A stretch of DNA of 64,000 nucleotides from Nocardia rhamnosiphila NBRC 108938 (GCF_000720425.1 NZ_JOAJ01000017.1:1-64000), one strand, 5' to 3'. Positions 47,636 through 56,897 are shown, numbered from the stretch's first letter. Numbers and translations are program-made. The notes: generated by a model not told the origin, from the sequence alone.

Positions 47636-47860
47636 GTGGATTCGGAGAATTTCAGTTCGGATAACAGCGGCGATGCCGATTGTTGCGCATCCGTGGCCGC
47701 GAACAACGCGCTCATCTGCGGTCTGGAGCCGGACTCTCTGGTCAGATTGGTGCGAACCGCGGTCGGATTGCCGGCCGAGGCGCTCGACCGCTTGGCCGTG
47801 GTCGCGGATAAATTGAGGGCGGTCGAAGGGCTGCCTCAACTGGACAGCACCAGCGATTGA
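47636..47860 (+). CDS. 74-residue hypothetical protein
   Basis: The product starts MDSENFSSDNSGDADCCAS and continues as a short helical domain LEPDSLVRLVRTAVGLPAEALDRLAVVADKLRAV. I chose the GTG at 47636 because GAGGAG lies six bases upstream; the ATG at 47621 precedes that site. The neighbouring Cys-Cys pair is the only notable feature. I do not recognise the family. It stands alone between ccsB and a small membrane gene on the other strand. Confidence 0.55.
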   Translation: MDSENFSSDNSGDADCCASVAANNALICGLEPDSLVRLVRTAVGLPAEALDRLAVVADKLRAVEGLPQLDSTSD

Positions 47861-47918
47861 ACCGGCCCGTTGGGCCGCGGGAAAATACCCGCGGCCGGGC
47901 GTTGTCGGGGCGCGGGGA

Positions 47919-48119
47919 TCAGTGTTCTGCGGGCCCCGGATCGCCGTCCCGATGTTTCTGCTGACGCGAGATACGCCAGAGGAATTCGGGATCGTCATCC
48001 GGGCCGAGAACACGCTTTCGGGTCGGTCCCGGAGCGGGCGTGCCATGCCCGGGGCCGAATGCCTTCCAGCACAGCACCACGATCGCAACGATCGCGATGA
48101 GTGCCAACAGGTACATCAC
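47919..48119 (-). CDS. small single-helix membrane protein
   Basis: The 66-residue product has one N-terminal helix (MYLLALIAIVAIVVLCWKAF) and a polar cytoplasmic tail with GPDDDPEFLWRISRQQ. The GTG at 48119 has GGAGGAGG eight bases before it; the ATG at 48116 is equally possible, and a longer reading from 48152 is less likely. The tail pattern DDDPEFLWR is reminiscent of small actinobacterial membrane proteins but no function is known. Confidence 0.6.
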   Translation of the reverse strand: MMYLLALIAIVAIVVLCWKAFGPGHGTPAPGPTRKRVLGPDDDPEFLWRISRQQKHRDGDPGPAEH

Positions 48120-48347
48120 GTGGCTCACCTCCTCCAACGAGGTTAACTCCACGAGCCGCTACCGGGTAAGTGCGGCCGCGGGGCCGGCCTACCCACGCCT
48201 CCGTACCTACGCTGTGCCGGCGCCGCGTGCGGACGGGTTTCGCCCCACTGTGCCCATCGGGCGGTCCGCTCGACCGGGTCCAGCTCAGCCGCGCGAAGGG
48301 AGCGGCCGAGCTGTCCGCGTAGGGGTGCCGTCCGTGTGGACGCGGTC

Positions 48348-48560
48348 TCAGCCGCGTACGGTCGCCTCGGTGGTGAGCGATTCGAGCAACCGCATCACCT
48401 CCGATTCACGGAACCGGCGATGGCCACCCGGGGTGCGCAGCGAGCCGAGCCGTCCGGCATGCGCCCAGCGGGTGACGGTCTTGGGGTCTACGTGGAACAG
48501 GGTGGCAACCTGGCCCGGGGTCAACAGGTTCTCCTGCGCCCCCATGGCGATCGCGGTCAT
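48348..48560 (-). CDS. BldC-like MerR-type DNA-binding protein
   Basis: The 70-residue protein is nearly all winged HTH: LLTPGQVATLFHVDPKTVTRWAHAGRLGSLRTPGGHRRFRESEV. This is the pattern of BldC, which binds direct repeats cooperatively and controls development in Streptomyces, and of its homologues in mycobacteria and nocardiae. The ATG at 48560 was chosen; the longer in-frame start at 48614 is not conserved. It is divergent from the DUF4229 gene. Confidence 0.9.
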   Translation of the reverse strand: MTAIAMGAQENLLTPGQVATLFHVDPKTVTRWAHAGRLGSLRTPGGHRRFRESEVMRLLESLTTEATVRG

Positions 48561-48719
48561 GGCAAACCTTTCTGTTTCGTCACGTTTTCTCATCGGGTTC
48601 CGACATAGTGGCACCGCGACCCCCGGGTGTTCGAACCACCTACTGTTGGTAAAGCGGAGGTAATGGACAAAACGGATACGCGGTACGAGGGGGTTCGGTG
48701 CGTCGCTTACGCTGGTCAG

Positions 48720-49163
48720 GTGAGTGACGCGAACCTATCCGAGGAACCGAACGCCCCCCGGCCCGGTACGTCGCCGGGCCGTCGGCTGGCACGCAACCTG
48801 GCGCTCTACACCCTGGCCCGGCTGGTGCTGGTCGCCATCCTCACCGCCGTCATCGTGGCCGTGACCGCGGTGGTCGGGGTGCAGATTCCGCTGGTCGTGG
48901 CGATCCTCTTCGCGATCGTCATCGCGCTGCCGCTCTCGCTCACCCTGTTCAAGGGGCTGCGCGCGAAAGTGAACTCCGATATCGCGGCGGTGGACGAACG
49001 CCGCCGCCGGGACAAAGCGCAGCTGCGGGCCCGGCTGCGCGGGGAGCCCGGGGCCACGGAACCGGAGAAGCCCGCCGCGCGGGGGCCCGGTACCACGGCC
49101 GAGAGCGCGCCGGAAGCAGATCCGGAGCGAGGGGAAAAGGGTAGCTCCGGCGGCCCGGCGTGA
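48720..49163 (+). CDS. DUF4229 domain membrane protein
   Basis: The 147-residue protein has two membrane helices ([20 protein letters not shown] and [20 protein letters not shown]) after a [10 protein letters not shown] segment, then a charged cytoplasmic tail with a coiled-coil-like [20 protein letters not shown]. This is the DUF4229 pattern; the function is unknown. The GTG at 48720 is used. It overlaps the following PLP gene by four bases (GTGA). Confidence 0.8.
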   Translation: MSDANLSEEPNAPRPGTSPGRRLARNLALYTLARLVLVAILTAVIVAVTAVVGVQIPLVVAILFAIVIALPLSLTLFKGLRAKVNSDIAAVDERRRRDKAQLRARLRGEPGATEPEKPAARGPGTTAESAPEADPERGEKGSSGGPA

Positions 49164-50245
49164 AGGCCTGCGCGCGCGGCAACCCGCGCGGCTGGGCCGA
49201 TGAGGCGGTCCGGCTCATCGATGCCGACGCCCAGCGCAGCGCCGATACCCATCTGCTGCGGTATCCGCTGCCGGCCGGCTGGAATGTGCAGCTCTACCTG
49301 AAGGACGAATCCACCCATATCACCGGCAGCCTGAAACACCGGCTGGCCCGGTCCCTGTTCCTCTACGGCCTGTGCAACGGCTGGATCACCGAGGGGACCA
49401 CGATCGTCGAGGCATCCTCCGGGTCGACCGCGGTGAGCGAGGCGTATTTCGCCCAACTGCTCGGCCTCGACTTCGTGGCGGTGGTTCCGGCCAACACTTC
49501 ACCGCAGAAGATCGCGCTCATCGAAGCCCAGGGCGGGCGGTGCCACTATGTCCGGCGCCCACCCGATATGTACACCGAGGCGGCCCGGCTGGCCGCCGAA
49601 TGCGGCGGCCACTACCTGGACCAGTTCACCAACGCCGAACGCGCGACGGACTGGCGCGGGAACAACAATATCGCCGAGTCCATCTTCGACCAGCTGACCC
49701 TGGAATCCCACCCGGTGCCGGAGTGGATCGTGGTCGGTGCCGGAACCGGCGGCACCAGCGCGACCATCGGCCGGTATCTGCGCTACCGCCGGTATCCGAC
49801 CCGGCTGGCCGTGGTGGATCCGGACAACTCCGCGTTCTACGGCGCCTATGAAACCGGGCTGCGTGACTATACGACCGGTATGCCGTCGCGGATCGAGGGG
49901 ATCGGGCGACCCCGGATGGAACCGTCGTTCGTGCCGGAGGTGGTGGACCGGATGATCCACGTCCCCGACGCCGCCTCCATCGCCGCGGCCCGGTTCGCGA
50001 GCCGGGGGCTCGGCCGGAAGGTGGGCGGTTCCACCGGAACCAACTTCTGGGGCGCATGCGCGCTGATCGCGCAGATGCTGGCGAGCGGGCGCAGCGGCAG
50101 CGTGGTCACTCTGCTGTGCGACGGCGGTGAACGCTACGCGGGCACCTATTACAGCGACGAATGGGTCGCGGGCCAGGGCTGGGACCTGGCCGAGCCCACG
50201 GCGGTCCTGGACGAGTTCCTGGCCACCGGCCGGTGGCGGGGCTGA
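49160..50245 (+). CDS. PLP-dependent cysteine synthase/desulfhydrase family protein (Cds1-like)
   Basis: The 361-residue fold-type II PLP enzyme has the Schiff-base lysine Lys59 in [13 protein letters not shown], the substrate loop [16 protein letters not shown], and the phosphate-binding [17 protein letters not shown]. The C-terminal part contains [15 protein letters not shown]. It most resembles the group that includes M. tuberculosis Cds1 (Rv3684), a cysteine desulfhydrase giving H2S, pyruvate and ammonia, rather than CysK or CysM, which lie in other subfamilies. The reaction is inferred. It overlaps the DUF4229 gene and is followed after 62 bases by the large regulator. Confidence 0.8.
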   Translation: MKACARGNPRGWADEAVRLIDADAQRSADTHLLRYPLPAGWNVQLYLKDESTHITGSLKHRLARSLFLYGLCNGWITEGTTIVEASSGSTAVSEAYFAQLLGLDFVAVVPANTSPQKIALIEAQGGRCHYVRRPPDMYTEAARLAAECGGHYLDQFTNAERATDWRGNNNIAESIFDQLTLESHPVPEWIVVGAGTGGTSATIGRYLRYRRYPTRLAVVDPDNSAFYGAYETGLRDYTTGMPSRIEGIGRPRMEPSFVPEVVDRMIHVPDAASIAAARFASRGLGRKVGGSTGTNFWGACALIAQMLASGRSGSVVTLLCDGGERYAGTYYSDEWVAGQGWDLAEPTAVLDEFLATGRWRG

Positions 50246-50307
50246 CCACACGACCCGGTGGTGACGACGCGCTGGCGGGGCGGCACGGCGCATACGATGA
50301 CGTCGGT

Positions 50308-53300
50308 ATGGTTCTCGACCCGGGCCGCTCGCACGGCCGTCCCCCGGTGATCCCGGCCGCCGCGGACGAAACACTCGTGGTGACGCTGCTGGGTCGTATC
50401 GCGGTGCGCCGCGACGCCGAACTGGTGGCACTGCCGGGAGTCCGGGCCCGATTGCTGCTGGTCGCGCTGGCGCTGCGGCCGGGGCGCAGCCGTAGCGCCG
50501 CTGTACTCATCGACGATGTCTGGGGCGATGCGCCGCCGCGTTCGCCGATGAACGCGTTGCACACCCAGATCTCGCGGCTGCGGGCCGGGTTGCCCGCGGG
50601 AGTGCTGGAGGCGGGCCCGGCCGGATACCGGCTCGCGCTCGGGCCGGAACAGGTGGATCTGACGGCCGTGCGGCAGTCGGTGCGCCGGGCCGGTGCCGCG
50701 TCGGCCGCGGGTGATCCGGCCGGGGCGCTGGCCATCGTGGAACAGGCACGCGGTCTGTGGTCCGGGGAGCCGGGCGCCGAGCTGCCGCCGAGCGAACCGG
50801 CCACCGAACTCGCCGATCTGGCCACGGAATACGCCGGCGAACTCGACGATATCGAGCGGTCGGCCCGGGAGGCCTGCGGCGATCTCGACGGCGCCGTCGA
50901 AATCGCCCGTGCGCAAGCGCGGCAGCGGCCCGCGGACGAGGCCCGCGCCCGGACCCTGATGCGTCTGCTCGCCGCCGCGGGCCGCGACAACGAGGCACTG
51001 GACGTTTTCGCCGCGCTGCGGACGACCCTGGCCACCGAACTCGGTACCGACCCCGGGGCCGCGATCACCGAACTCAATACCGCGATCCTGCGCGGCGGTC
51101 TCGTCTCCCGGGCGGAACCCGGGCGGCCCGAACCGGTCCTCCCACGACCACCGACCGCGGCGGTCGGTGTGCGGGCCGCGCCCAACGCGCTACTCGGCCG
51201 TGCCGACGATCTCGCGGAACTGGCCCGCCTGCTCCGGGTTTCGCGGGTGACCACCGTGCTCGGGCCGGGCGGGGCCGGAAAGACCCGGGTGGCCAATGAA
51301 CTCGCCGCACGGTCGGCCGCCGATCGGCCGGTGGTACTGGTGGAACTGGCCTCGGTGCGTCCGGAAGGTACGAGCCGGGACGCGATGGTGGATATCGAGT
51401 CCGCGATAGCGGGGGCGGTGGGTCTCGGGGAGACCGTCCGGGATCGCGCGCTGCCGCAGGTGCGTCCGCCCACCGACAGCAGTCGCCGGCTCCGCGACGC
51501 GCTGTCGGCCCGGCCGATGCTGCTCGTACTGGACAACTGTGAACATCTGATCGACGGTGCGGCCCTGGTGGTCGCCGATCTGGTGGGCAGCTGTCCCCAG
51601 CTGACCGTGCTCACCACCAGCAGATCACCGCTCGCGATCACCGCCGAAACGGTGTATCCGCTGGCGCCGTTGGCGATCGACCCGGCCGGGTCGCCGGCGA
51701 CCGACCTGTTCGCTGCCCGGGCTCGCGCCGTACGGCCGTCGGTCCGGCTGGACCCGGCGGTCGTGGCCCGGCTCTGTCACACGCTGGACGGGTTGCCGCT
51801 GGCCATCGAACTCGCCGCGGCCCGGGTGCGGACCATGAGTGTGGAGGATATCGAGCGGCGGCTCGATCAGCGTTTCGCGCTGTTGCGCACCGGTGACCGC
51901 ACCTCACCGGAACGGCACCGCACGCTGCACGCGGTAATCGCCTGGAGCTGGAACCTGCTCGAGCCCGCCCAGCAGATCGCGCTGCGCCGGATGTGCCGTT
52001 TCCCGGCGGGTTTCACACTGGACGCGGCGGAGGTGGTGGCCGGTGGCCCGGAGGTCGGCGATATCGCGGCAGCCGTCGACGGACTGGTCGGGCAGTCGCT
52101 GCTGACCGTTGTCGAGGACGCGGACTCCGCTGCCGATCATGCCGGGAGTGTGCGCTACCGGATGCTGGAGACGGTCCGCGAATTCGGTGAGCAGCAGTTG
52201 GTCGCGGCCGATCACGAGAACGGTGGCGAAGTCGAACTCGTGGAGTCGCGGATGGCGCGCTGGGCGTGCGAATTCGCGGTGGCGGTGGCGCGGCGGTACC
52301 TCGCCGGTGACGAACTCGGGCCGGCCCTGCTCATGGTCGCGGAACTGGACAACCTCGTCGCGGTGCTACGGCGGGCCGAGGCGGGCCGGGACCGGTTCAC
52401 CGTCTACGCCGTCTTCCCCGCGCTGGCCATGCGGTGGGTCGCGCATGGGGCCCACCTCGAACTGCTGGGCTGGATTCCGCGGCTGCTCGCGCTTCCGCCA
52501 CCGGACCACGCGTCGGGTACCCACGCGGATCTGCACATGCTCGGCCATGCCATGACCGCACTGCACCTGGCTTTCATGTCACGCAGTCTCCGGGAGCTGG
52601 CGGTGGTCCGGTTCCGGGTCCGCGCGCTGCTGCGGCACGCCGTCGGGATGACCGAGACCCTGCGTTATCTCGGGCTGCTGCTGACCTGTCCCGCCGATGC
52701 GGTGCGGCTGGCCCGGTTGCTCGCGGACGGGGCGCGTGCCGACAACGCGCAGATCAGAGTCGTCGCACTGGTGGCCCGGGCGAATATCTGGGAGAACATG
52801 GGCCGTATCCATGCCTCCCGACGCGACGCACACGCCGCGCGGGCGCTCACCGGCGAGGCGCAGGTGTGGAACCGGGCGATGGTGGTGCAGCATCTGGGTG
52901 CGCTGGACGGGCAGACCGCGCACTACCGCGAATCGGTCGGCTATTACGAGGAAGCGGCCGAGTTACTGCTGCGGATCCGGGCCTACGACGAAAGTCTCGA
53001 GGTGCGGTCGTATCTGGCGGTCTGCCTGGCCGGTATCGGGGATCCGGCGCGGGCGCGTAGGGAACTCGCGGCCGCCCTGGGGCTGTCCGATTCCGGCCGG
53101 GCGGGACTGGAACTGGTCGACGATCCGACCATCCGCCGTAACCATCGGCTGTCCACGATCGCGGCGGGCCTGGCCGAGGTCGAAATGGCCGAAGGCGATA
53201 TCGAGGCCGGACTGGCCCATTTCCGGCGGGCGCTGGACCTGCTGGCCTGGCAGGAAGGTGAATTCACCCCGGGCCCCGGGGCGTTGCTGATGTGCGCGAC

Positions 53301-53712
53301 GACCGTCGCCGCGCATGTGCTCGCCGGTCGGACCGAGACGGTCGCGGCGCTGGTGCCCGAACTCGCCGGCATGGCCCTGGACCGGCTCGACTCCGTTCCG
53401 GACCTGCCGCAGATCGGGGCAGTGGCCTGTGCGCTGGGGTCGGGATTGCTGGCCCTGGACGAGCGGACCGAGGCCGCGGTCGAACTGCTCGCGCTGGCGC
53501 AGGTGGTGTCGGGCCGGCAGGACTATCCGGTCATCCGGTGGGAGCGGCACTGCGCGCTGTGGCGGGACAGGATCGGTGCGTCGCGGCTGAACGCGGCGCT
53601 CGCGGCCGCGCGCCGGTTGCGCAGGAATGCGGCCGCCGCGCGGATCCTGGAGCTGGTCGGCGGAAGCGTCACGGAGACACCGGGCCCGCTCGATCGGATC
53701 GCGGCCGATTGA
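50308..53712 (+). CDS. AfsR/SARP-type regulator with BTAD and NB-ARC domains
   Basis: This 1134-residue protein has an N-terminal winged-helix DNA-binding domain (about 18-105, TLLGRIAVRRDAELVALPG) and a BTAD domain (about 110-260). The NTPase has a P-loop near residues 319-326 (GPGGAGKTR) and Walker B LLVLDNCEHLI. A long C-terminal helical-repeat region (TPR-like, about 600-1130) follows. Such proteins couple ATP binding and ligand sensing to transcription, often of antibiotic or stress genes. The ATG at 50308 is used; the upstream reading overlaps the PLP gene. Targets are unknown; the convergent drug-exporter genes end 23 bases away. Confidence 0.88.
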   Translation: MVLDPGRSHGRPPVIPAAADETLVVTLLGRIAVRRDAELVALPGVRARLLLVALALRPGRSRSAAVLIDDVWGDAPPRSPMNALHTQISRLRAGLPAGVLEAGPAGYRLALGPEQVDLTAVRQSVRRAGAASAAGDPAGALAIVEQARGLWSGEPGAELPPSEPATELADLATEYAGELDDIERSAREACGDLDGAVEIARAQARQRPADEARARTLMRLLAAAGRDNEALDVFAALRTTLATELGTDPGAAITELNTAILRGGLVSRAEPGRPEPVLPRPPTAAVGVRAAPNALLGRADDLAELARLLRVSRVTTVLGPGGAGKTRVANELAARSAADRPVVLVELASVRPEGTSRDAMVDIESAIAGAVGLGETVRDRALPQVRPPTDSSRRLRDALSARPMLLVLDNCEHLIDGAALVVADLVGSCPQLTVLTTSRSPLAITAETVYPLAPLAIDPAGSPATDLFAARARAVRPSVRLDPAVVARLCHTLDGLPLAIELAAARVRTMSVEDIERRLDQRFALLRTGDRTSPERHRTLHAVIAWSWNLLEPAQQIALRRMCRFPAGFTLDAAEVVAGGPEVGDIAAAVDGLVGQSLLTVVEDADSAADHAGSVRYRMLETVREFGEQQLVAADHENGGEVELVESRMARWACEFAVAVARRYLAGDELGPALLMVAELDNLVAVLRRAEAGRDRFTVYAVFPALAMRWVAHGAHLELLGWIPRLLALPPPDHASGTHADLHMLGHAMTALHLAFMSRSLRELAVVRFRVRALLRHAVGMTETLRYLGLLLTCPADAVRLARLLADGARADNAQIRVVALVARANIWENMGRIHASRRDAHAARALTGEAQVWNRAMVVQHLGALDGQTAHYRESVGYYEEAAELLLRIRAYDESLEVRSYLAVCLAGIGDPARARRELAAALGLSDSGRAGLELVDDPTIRRNHRLSTIAAGLAEVEMAEGDIEAGLAHFRRALDLLAWQEGEFTPGPGALLMCATTVAAHVLAGRTETVAALVPELAGMALDRLDSVPDLPQIGAVACALGSGLLALDERTEAAVELLALAQVVSGRQDYPVIRWERHCALWRDRIGASRLNAALAAARRLRRNAAAARILELVGGSVTETPGPLDRIAAD

Positions 53713-53734
53713 GCGGGCCCGGCGGCCGCGGCCC

Positions 53735-54559
53735 TCAGGCCCGGCGCATATAGGCCCGCACGGTCAGCGGCGCGAATACCGCGACGATCGCCGCCGCGCC
53801 GACCAGGGACCAGACGACGTGCATGCCGATATGACCGGTGTTCATCAGGTCCCGGCAGGCCCAGACCAGGTGGGAGACCGGGTTGACGTCGATGAACGCC
53901 TGCAGCCAGCCCGGCATCGTCTCCTTGGGCACGAAGGCCGGGGAGGCGAAGGTCAGCGGGAACATGACCAGCATGGAGTAGCCCTGTACCGCCGAGGCCT
54001 TATTGGCGATCACACCGAAGAAGGCCCAGATCCAGCTGGTGGCGAAGGAGCAGGCCACGACCAGCAGTACCGCCAGTGCGACACCGGCCGGCTCCGGACG
54101 GTAGCCCATGAGGAAACCCATCACCACGGTCAGTACCGAGGCGATGCCGTAGCGGACCATATCGGCGGTCAGCGCGCCGGACAGCGCGGCGATCCGGGCG
54201 ATCGGCAGGGATTTGAAGCGGTCGAAGACGCCCTTTTCCATATCCTCTTTGAGCTGTACACCGGTGACCACCGAGGTCATCACCACGGTCTGGACGAGAA
54301 TGCCCGGAATGATCACCGGCAGATAGCTCTTCACATCGCCGGAGATGGCCCCGCCGAAGATGTAGGTGAACATCAGGGTGAAGATCACCGGCTGTATCAC
54401 CACGTCGAAGAGCTGCTCGGGATTGTGCTTGATCTTGAGCAGGCCGCGGTAGGCCATGGTCATGGTGTTGTCGAAAGTTCTGCGCAGGCCGATGCGGGCG
54501 GCCGGCACCGGTACCCGCGGTGCCACCACGGGCGCGGGTTCGGTCAGTGTCGTGGTCAT
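53735..54559 (-). CDS. ABC transporter permease, DrrB type
   Basis: The 274-residue permease belongs to the ABC-2 family of drug and lipid exporters. Six helices can be drawn, beginning LFDVVIQPVIFTLMFTYIFGGAI and ending MHVVWSLVGAAAIVAVFAPLT. The conserved MTSVVTGVQLKEDMEKGVFDRFKSLP loop of the daunorubicin (DrrB) group is present. With the overlapping ATPase gene it forms a DrrAB-like exporter. The substrate is unknown. The ATG at 54559 overlaps the ATPase stop (ATGA). Confidence 0.9.
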   Translation of the reverse strand: MTTTLTEPAPVVAPRVPVPAARIGLRRTFDNTMTMAYRGLLKIKHNPEQLFDVVIQPVIFTLMFTYIFGGAISGDVKSYLPVIIPGILVQTVVMTSVVTGVQLKEDMEKGVFDRFKSLPIARIAALSGALTADMVRYGIASVLTVVMGFLMGYRPEPAGVALAVLLVVACSFATSWIWAFFGVIANKASAVQGYSMLVMFPLTFASPAFVPKETMPGWLQAFIDVNPVSHLVWACRDLMNTGHIGMHVVWSLVGAAAIVAVFAPLTVRAYMRRA

Positions 54560-55539
54560 GCTGCGGTCCGTTCGGTGTCGGTGTCGGCGGGGTGGCCGGT
54601 GAGGGTGAGGAACACTTCGTCGAGGCTGGGTTTGGTCACCGTGATCTCCTCCACCGCGACCGCGCGGTCGCGCAGGCGGATCAGCAGATCGGTGGTGCCG
54701 TTCGGATCGGGCAGCGCCGCGGTGAGCCGGCCGGCCTCCGGTGTGGTCTGGGCCTCGGTGTGCAACACCTCGGCGATGATCCGGCGGGCGGTCTCGAGCT
54801 GGGACCGGTCGGCCAGGGTCAGCTGTAGCGAGGAGCCGCCGATGGACGCCTTCAGCTCGTCGGCGGTGCCGTCGGCGATGACCCGGCCGTGATCGATCAC
54901 CGCGATCCGGTCGGCCAGCTGATCGGCTTCGTCCAGGTACTGGGTGGTGAGCAGGACGGTCGTGCCGCCCCGCACCAGCCTGCGGATGGTCTCCCACATC
55001 TGGGCCCGGGTGCGTGGGTCCAGGCCGGTGGTCGGCTCGTCGAGGAACAGCAGCGGCGGGGTCGCGATGAGACCGGCTGCCAGGTCGAGCCGGCGGCGCA
55101 TACCGCCGGAGAAGTTCTTCAGTGATTTGTTCGCCGCGTCGGTGAGTTCGAATTCCTCCAGTAGTGCGGCGGTCCGGCGTCTGGCCGCCGCTCGGCTCAG
55201 TCCGAGCAGCCGGGCGAAGACCATCAGGTTCTCGGTGGCGGTCAGGTCCTCGTCGACCGAGGCGTACTGGCCGGTGACGCCGATGAGCGACCGTACGGCG
55301 CCCGGTTCGGCGACGACATCGTGGCCGAACACCCGGGCGCTACCGCCGTCGGGGCGGAGCAGAGTAGCCAGCATGCGGATGGTCGTGGTCTTTCCCGCCC
55401 CGTTCGGCCCGAGTACGCCGTAGACCGAGCCCTGCGGCACGGACAGGCTCACCCCATCGACGGCCCGCTGGGTGCCGAACACCTTGACCAGGTCGTTCGC
55501 CTCGATCGCGAACGTGGCGGCGGATACGTGTTTCGTCAT
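54556..55539 (-). CDS. ABC transporter ATP-binding protein, DrrA type
   Basis: The 327-residue ATPase has Walker A GPNGAGKTTT (about residues 43-52), the Q-loop GVTGQYASVDEDLT, signature FSGGMRRRLDLA, Walker B LLFLDEPTTGLD and the C-terminal DrrA extension (VEEITVTKPSLDEVFLTLTG). It powers the DrrB-like permease. The ATG at 55539 (MTKHVSAATFAIEAN) was chosen over an upstream in-frame start at 55605 that would read through the operator region. Two palindromes upstream suggest repression by the now truncated TetR-like gene. Confidence 0.93.
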   Translation of the reverse strand: MTKHVSAATFAIEANDLVKVFGTQRAVDGVSLSVPQGSVYGVLGPNGAGKTTTIRMLATLLRPDGGSARVFGHDVVAEPGAVRSLIGVTGQYASVDEDLTATENLMVFARLLGLSRAAARRRTAALLEEFELTDAANKSLKNFSGGMRRRLDLAAGLIATPPLLFLDEPTTGLDPRTRAQMWETIRRLVRGGTTVLLTTQYLDEADQLADRIAVIDHGRVIADGTADELKASIGGSSLQLTLADRSQLETARRIIAEVLHTEAQTTPEAGRLTAALPDPNGTTDLLIRLRDRAVAVEEITVTKPSLDEVFLTLTGHPADTDTERTAA

Positions 55540-55600
55540 AGCGGCTACGGTCCTCTTCCCGTCTTGCGCGGCTCTTGCACCGCGATTGCGTCCACCTGTC

Positions 55601-55616
55601 GTCAATTTTTGTTGAC
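55601..55616. promoter_or_regulatory. Operator-like palindrome 1, GTCAATTTTTGTTGAC
   Basis: A 16-base dyad with GTCAA/TTGAC arms, 62 bases upstream of drrA. It is 15/16 identical to the reverse complement of the second site at 55630-55645. TTGACA at its right edge (55612-55617) can act as a -35 element on the + strand. Confidence 0.7.
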
Positions 55617-55629
55617 ATCGAGGGTGGGT

Positions 55630-55645
55630 GTCAATAAAAATTGAC
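55630..55645. promoter_or_regulatory. Operator-like palindrome 2, GTCAATAAAAATTGAC
   Basis: A perfect GTCAAT/ATTGAC dyad directly before the ATG at 55648. TAAAAA at 55635-55640 inside it is a good -10 element at 17 bases from TTGACA (55612-55617). Paired AT-rich dyads in such GC-rich DNA strongly suggest a regulator binding site shared by two divergent promoters. Confidence 0.7.
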
Positions 55646-55647
55646 GC

Positions 55648-55680
55648 ATGACGGAGAAAAGCGAGGCGAGGGATCGACTT
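55648..55680 (+). pseudogene. N-terminal remnant of a TetR-like regulator
   Basis: The codons from the ATG at 55648 read MTEKSEARDRL, the typical start of a TetR-family repressor before its first helix, placed divergent from drrAB behind two operators. After about 55680 the reading loses all similarity and runs into the region before tnpB. No other part of a TetR protein is found downstream of tnpB. Only eleven residues support this, so it remains a suggestion based mainly on context. Confidence 0.4.
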
Positions 55681-55735
55681 CGGCCTCCACGCGCCATGCG
55701 GAGTTCGTGTCGGTCACCGTTGTTACAGTGCGCGC

Positions 55736-56881
55736 GTGCGGCTCCGGTACAACTACCGCGTCTATCCCACTCCCGGCCAACGGATTGCGCTGGCTCGGGC
55801 GTTCGGGTGTGCGCGAGTCGTGTACAACGACAACCTCCGAGTCCGCGAAGAGGCACACCTCGCAGGTGTGAACCTGTCCGACGCCGAGATTCAGCGGCGG
55901 GTGATCACCGACGCAAAACGCACCCCACAACGGGCGTGGTTGCGCGAGGTGTCCTCGGTGGCGCTGGTACAGGCCAGCCAAGATGCGCGCACCGCGTATC
56001 GGAACTGGTTCGACTCGCTTTCGGGAAGACGCCGAGGCGCCAAACTGGGCAAACCGAAGTTCCGGTCACGCAAAGATCATCGGCAGGCGATCCGGCTCAC
56101 CCGCAACGGGTTCTCCCTCCGTGGCAACAGGCGTTTGTATGTGGCCAAAGTCGGGGAATTGAAGGTGGCCTGGTCACGGGAACTGCCGGCGACCCCGTCA
56201 TCGGTCACGATCATCAAAGACTCGGCCGGCCGGTACTTCGGTTCTTTTGTGGTCGATGTGGACAGCGCGCCTCTACCGGAGATCGCGTCCGAGGTGGGGA
56301 TCGACCTGGGTCTAAAGACATTCGCGGTGCTCTCGGACGGCAAACGAATCGACTCTCCGCGGTTTCTGCGGCGAGCCGAGCGGCGGCTGAAGAAAGCTCA
56401 ACAGGCTTTGTCCAGGAAACAGAAGGGCAGCAGCAATCGGGTCAAGGCCCGCATCCGAGTCGCAAAGGCGCATGTGAAGGTGGCCGATGCGCGGCGGGAC
56501 TGGGCGCACAAACATTCCACGGCGATCATTCGCGAAAACCAAGCGGTGTACACCGAAAATTTGTGCGTCAGAGGCCTGGCCCGGACTCGCTTGGCGAAGT
56601 CGGTCCACGATGCGGGGTGGGGGATGTTCGTCCGGATGCTGGAGGAGAAAGCGGCTCGTTGCGGCCGCACCTTCGCAAAGGTAAATCGGTTCTTTCCGTC
56701 CTCACAAATTTGCTCGGTGTGCGGGGTCGTCGATGGGCCGAAACCGCTGTCGGTGCGCCACTGGTTGTGTTCGTGTGGCGCTACCCACGACCGCGATCTG
56801 AATGCTGCACGGAACATTCTCGCCGCCGGACGGGCGGAGAGAGTAAACGCCTGCGGAGGGGCTGTCAGTCTTTCCGTCTAG
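55736..56881 (+). CDS. tnpB: TnpB RNA-guided nuclease (IS200/IS605-type, orphan)
   Basis: TnpB is the ancestor of Cas12: an RNA-guided DNA endonuclease that helps IS200/IS605 or IS607 elements to persist. The 381-residue protein appears intact. Its RuvC residues are Asp190 (GIDLGLKTF), Glu274 (TENLCVRGL) and Asp354 (HDRDLNAARN). The zinc-finger cysteines are Cys326, Cys329, Cys345 and Cys347 (CSVC, CSC). The N-terminal RLRYNYRVYPTPGQ and the central RRRGAKLGKPKFR are typical. No TnpA transposase gene is adjacent, so it cannot move on its own. The start is a GTG at 55736. Confidence 0.95.
   Translation: MRLRYNYRVYPTPGQRIALARAFGCARVVYNDNLRVREEAHLAGVNLSDAEIQRRVITDAKRTPQRAWLREVSSVALVQASQDARTAYRNWFDSLSGRRRGAKLGKPKFRSRKDHRQAIRLTRNGFSLRGNRRLYVAKVGELKVAWSRELPATPSSVTIIKDSAGRYFGSFVVDVDSAPLPEIASEVGIDLGLKTFAVLSDGKRIDSPRFLRRAERRLKKAQQALSRKQKGSSNRVKARIRVAKAHVKVADARRDWAHKHSTAIIRENQAVYTENLCVRGLARTRLAKSVHDAGWGMFVRMLEEKAARCGRTFAKVNRFFPSSQICSVCGVVDGPKPLSVRHWLCSCGATHDRDLNAARNILAAGRAERVNACGGAVSLSV
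56860..56878 (+). ncRNA. Candidate omega RNA (reRNA) hairpin at the tnpB 3' end
   Basis: CTTTCCG-TCTAG-CGGAAAG around the tnpB stop makes a seven-base-pair hairpin, at about 56869-56887, and is followed by GAGTCCCGGTGAAACAGGAA. Guide RNAs of TnpB are processed from the 3' end of the gene and the right end of the element, so this is where the scaffold should be. Exact limits and the guide start cannot be fixed from one copy; coordinates are approximate. Confidence 0.4.
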
Positions 56882-56897
56882 CGGAAAGCGAGTCCCG

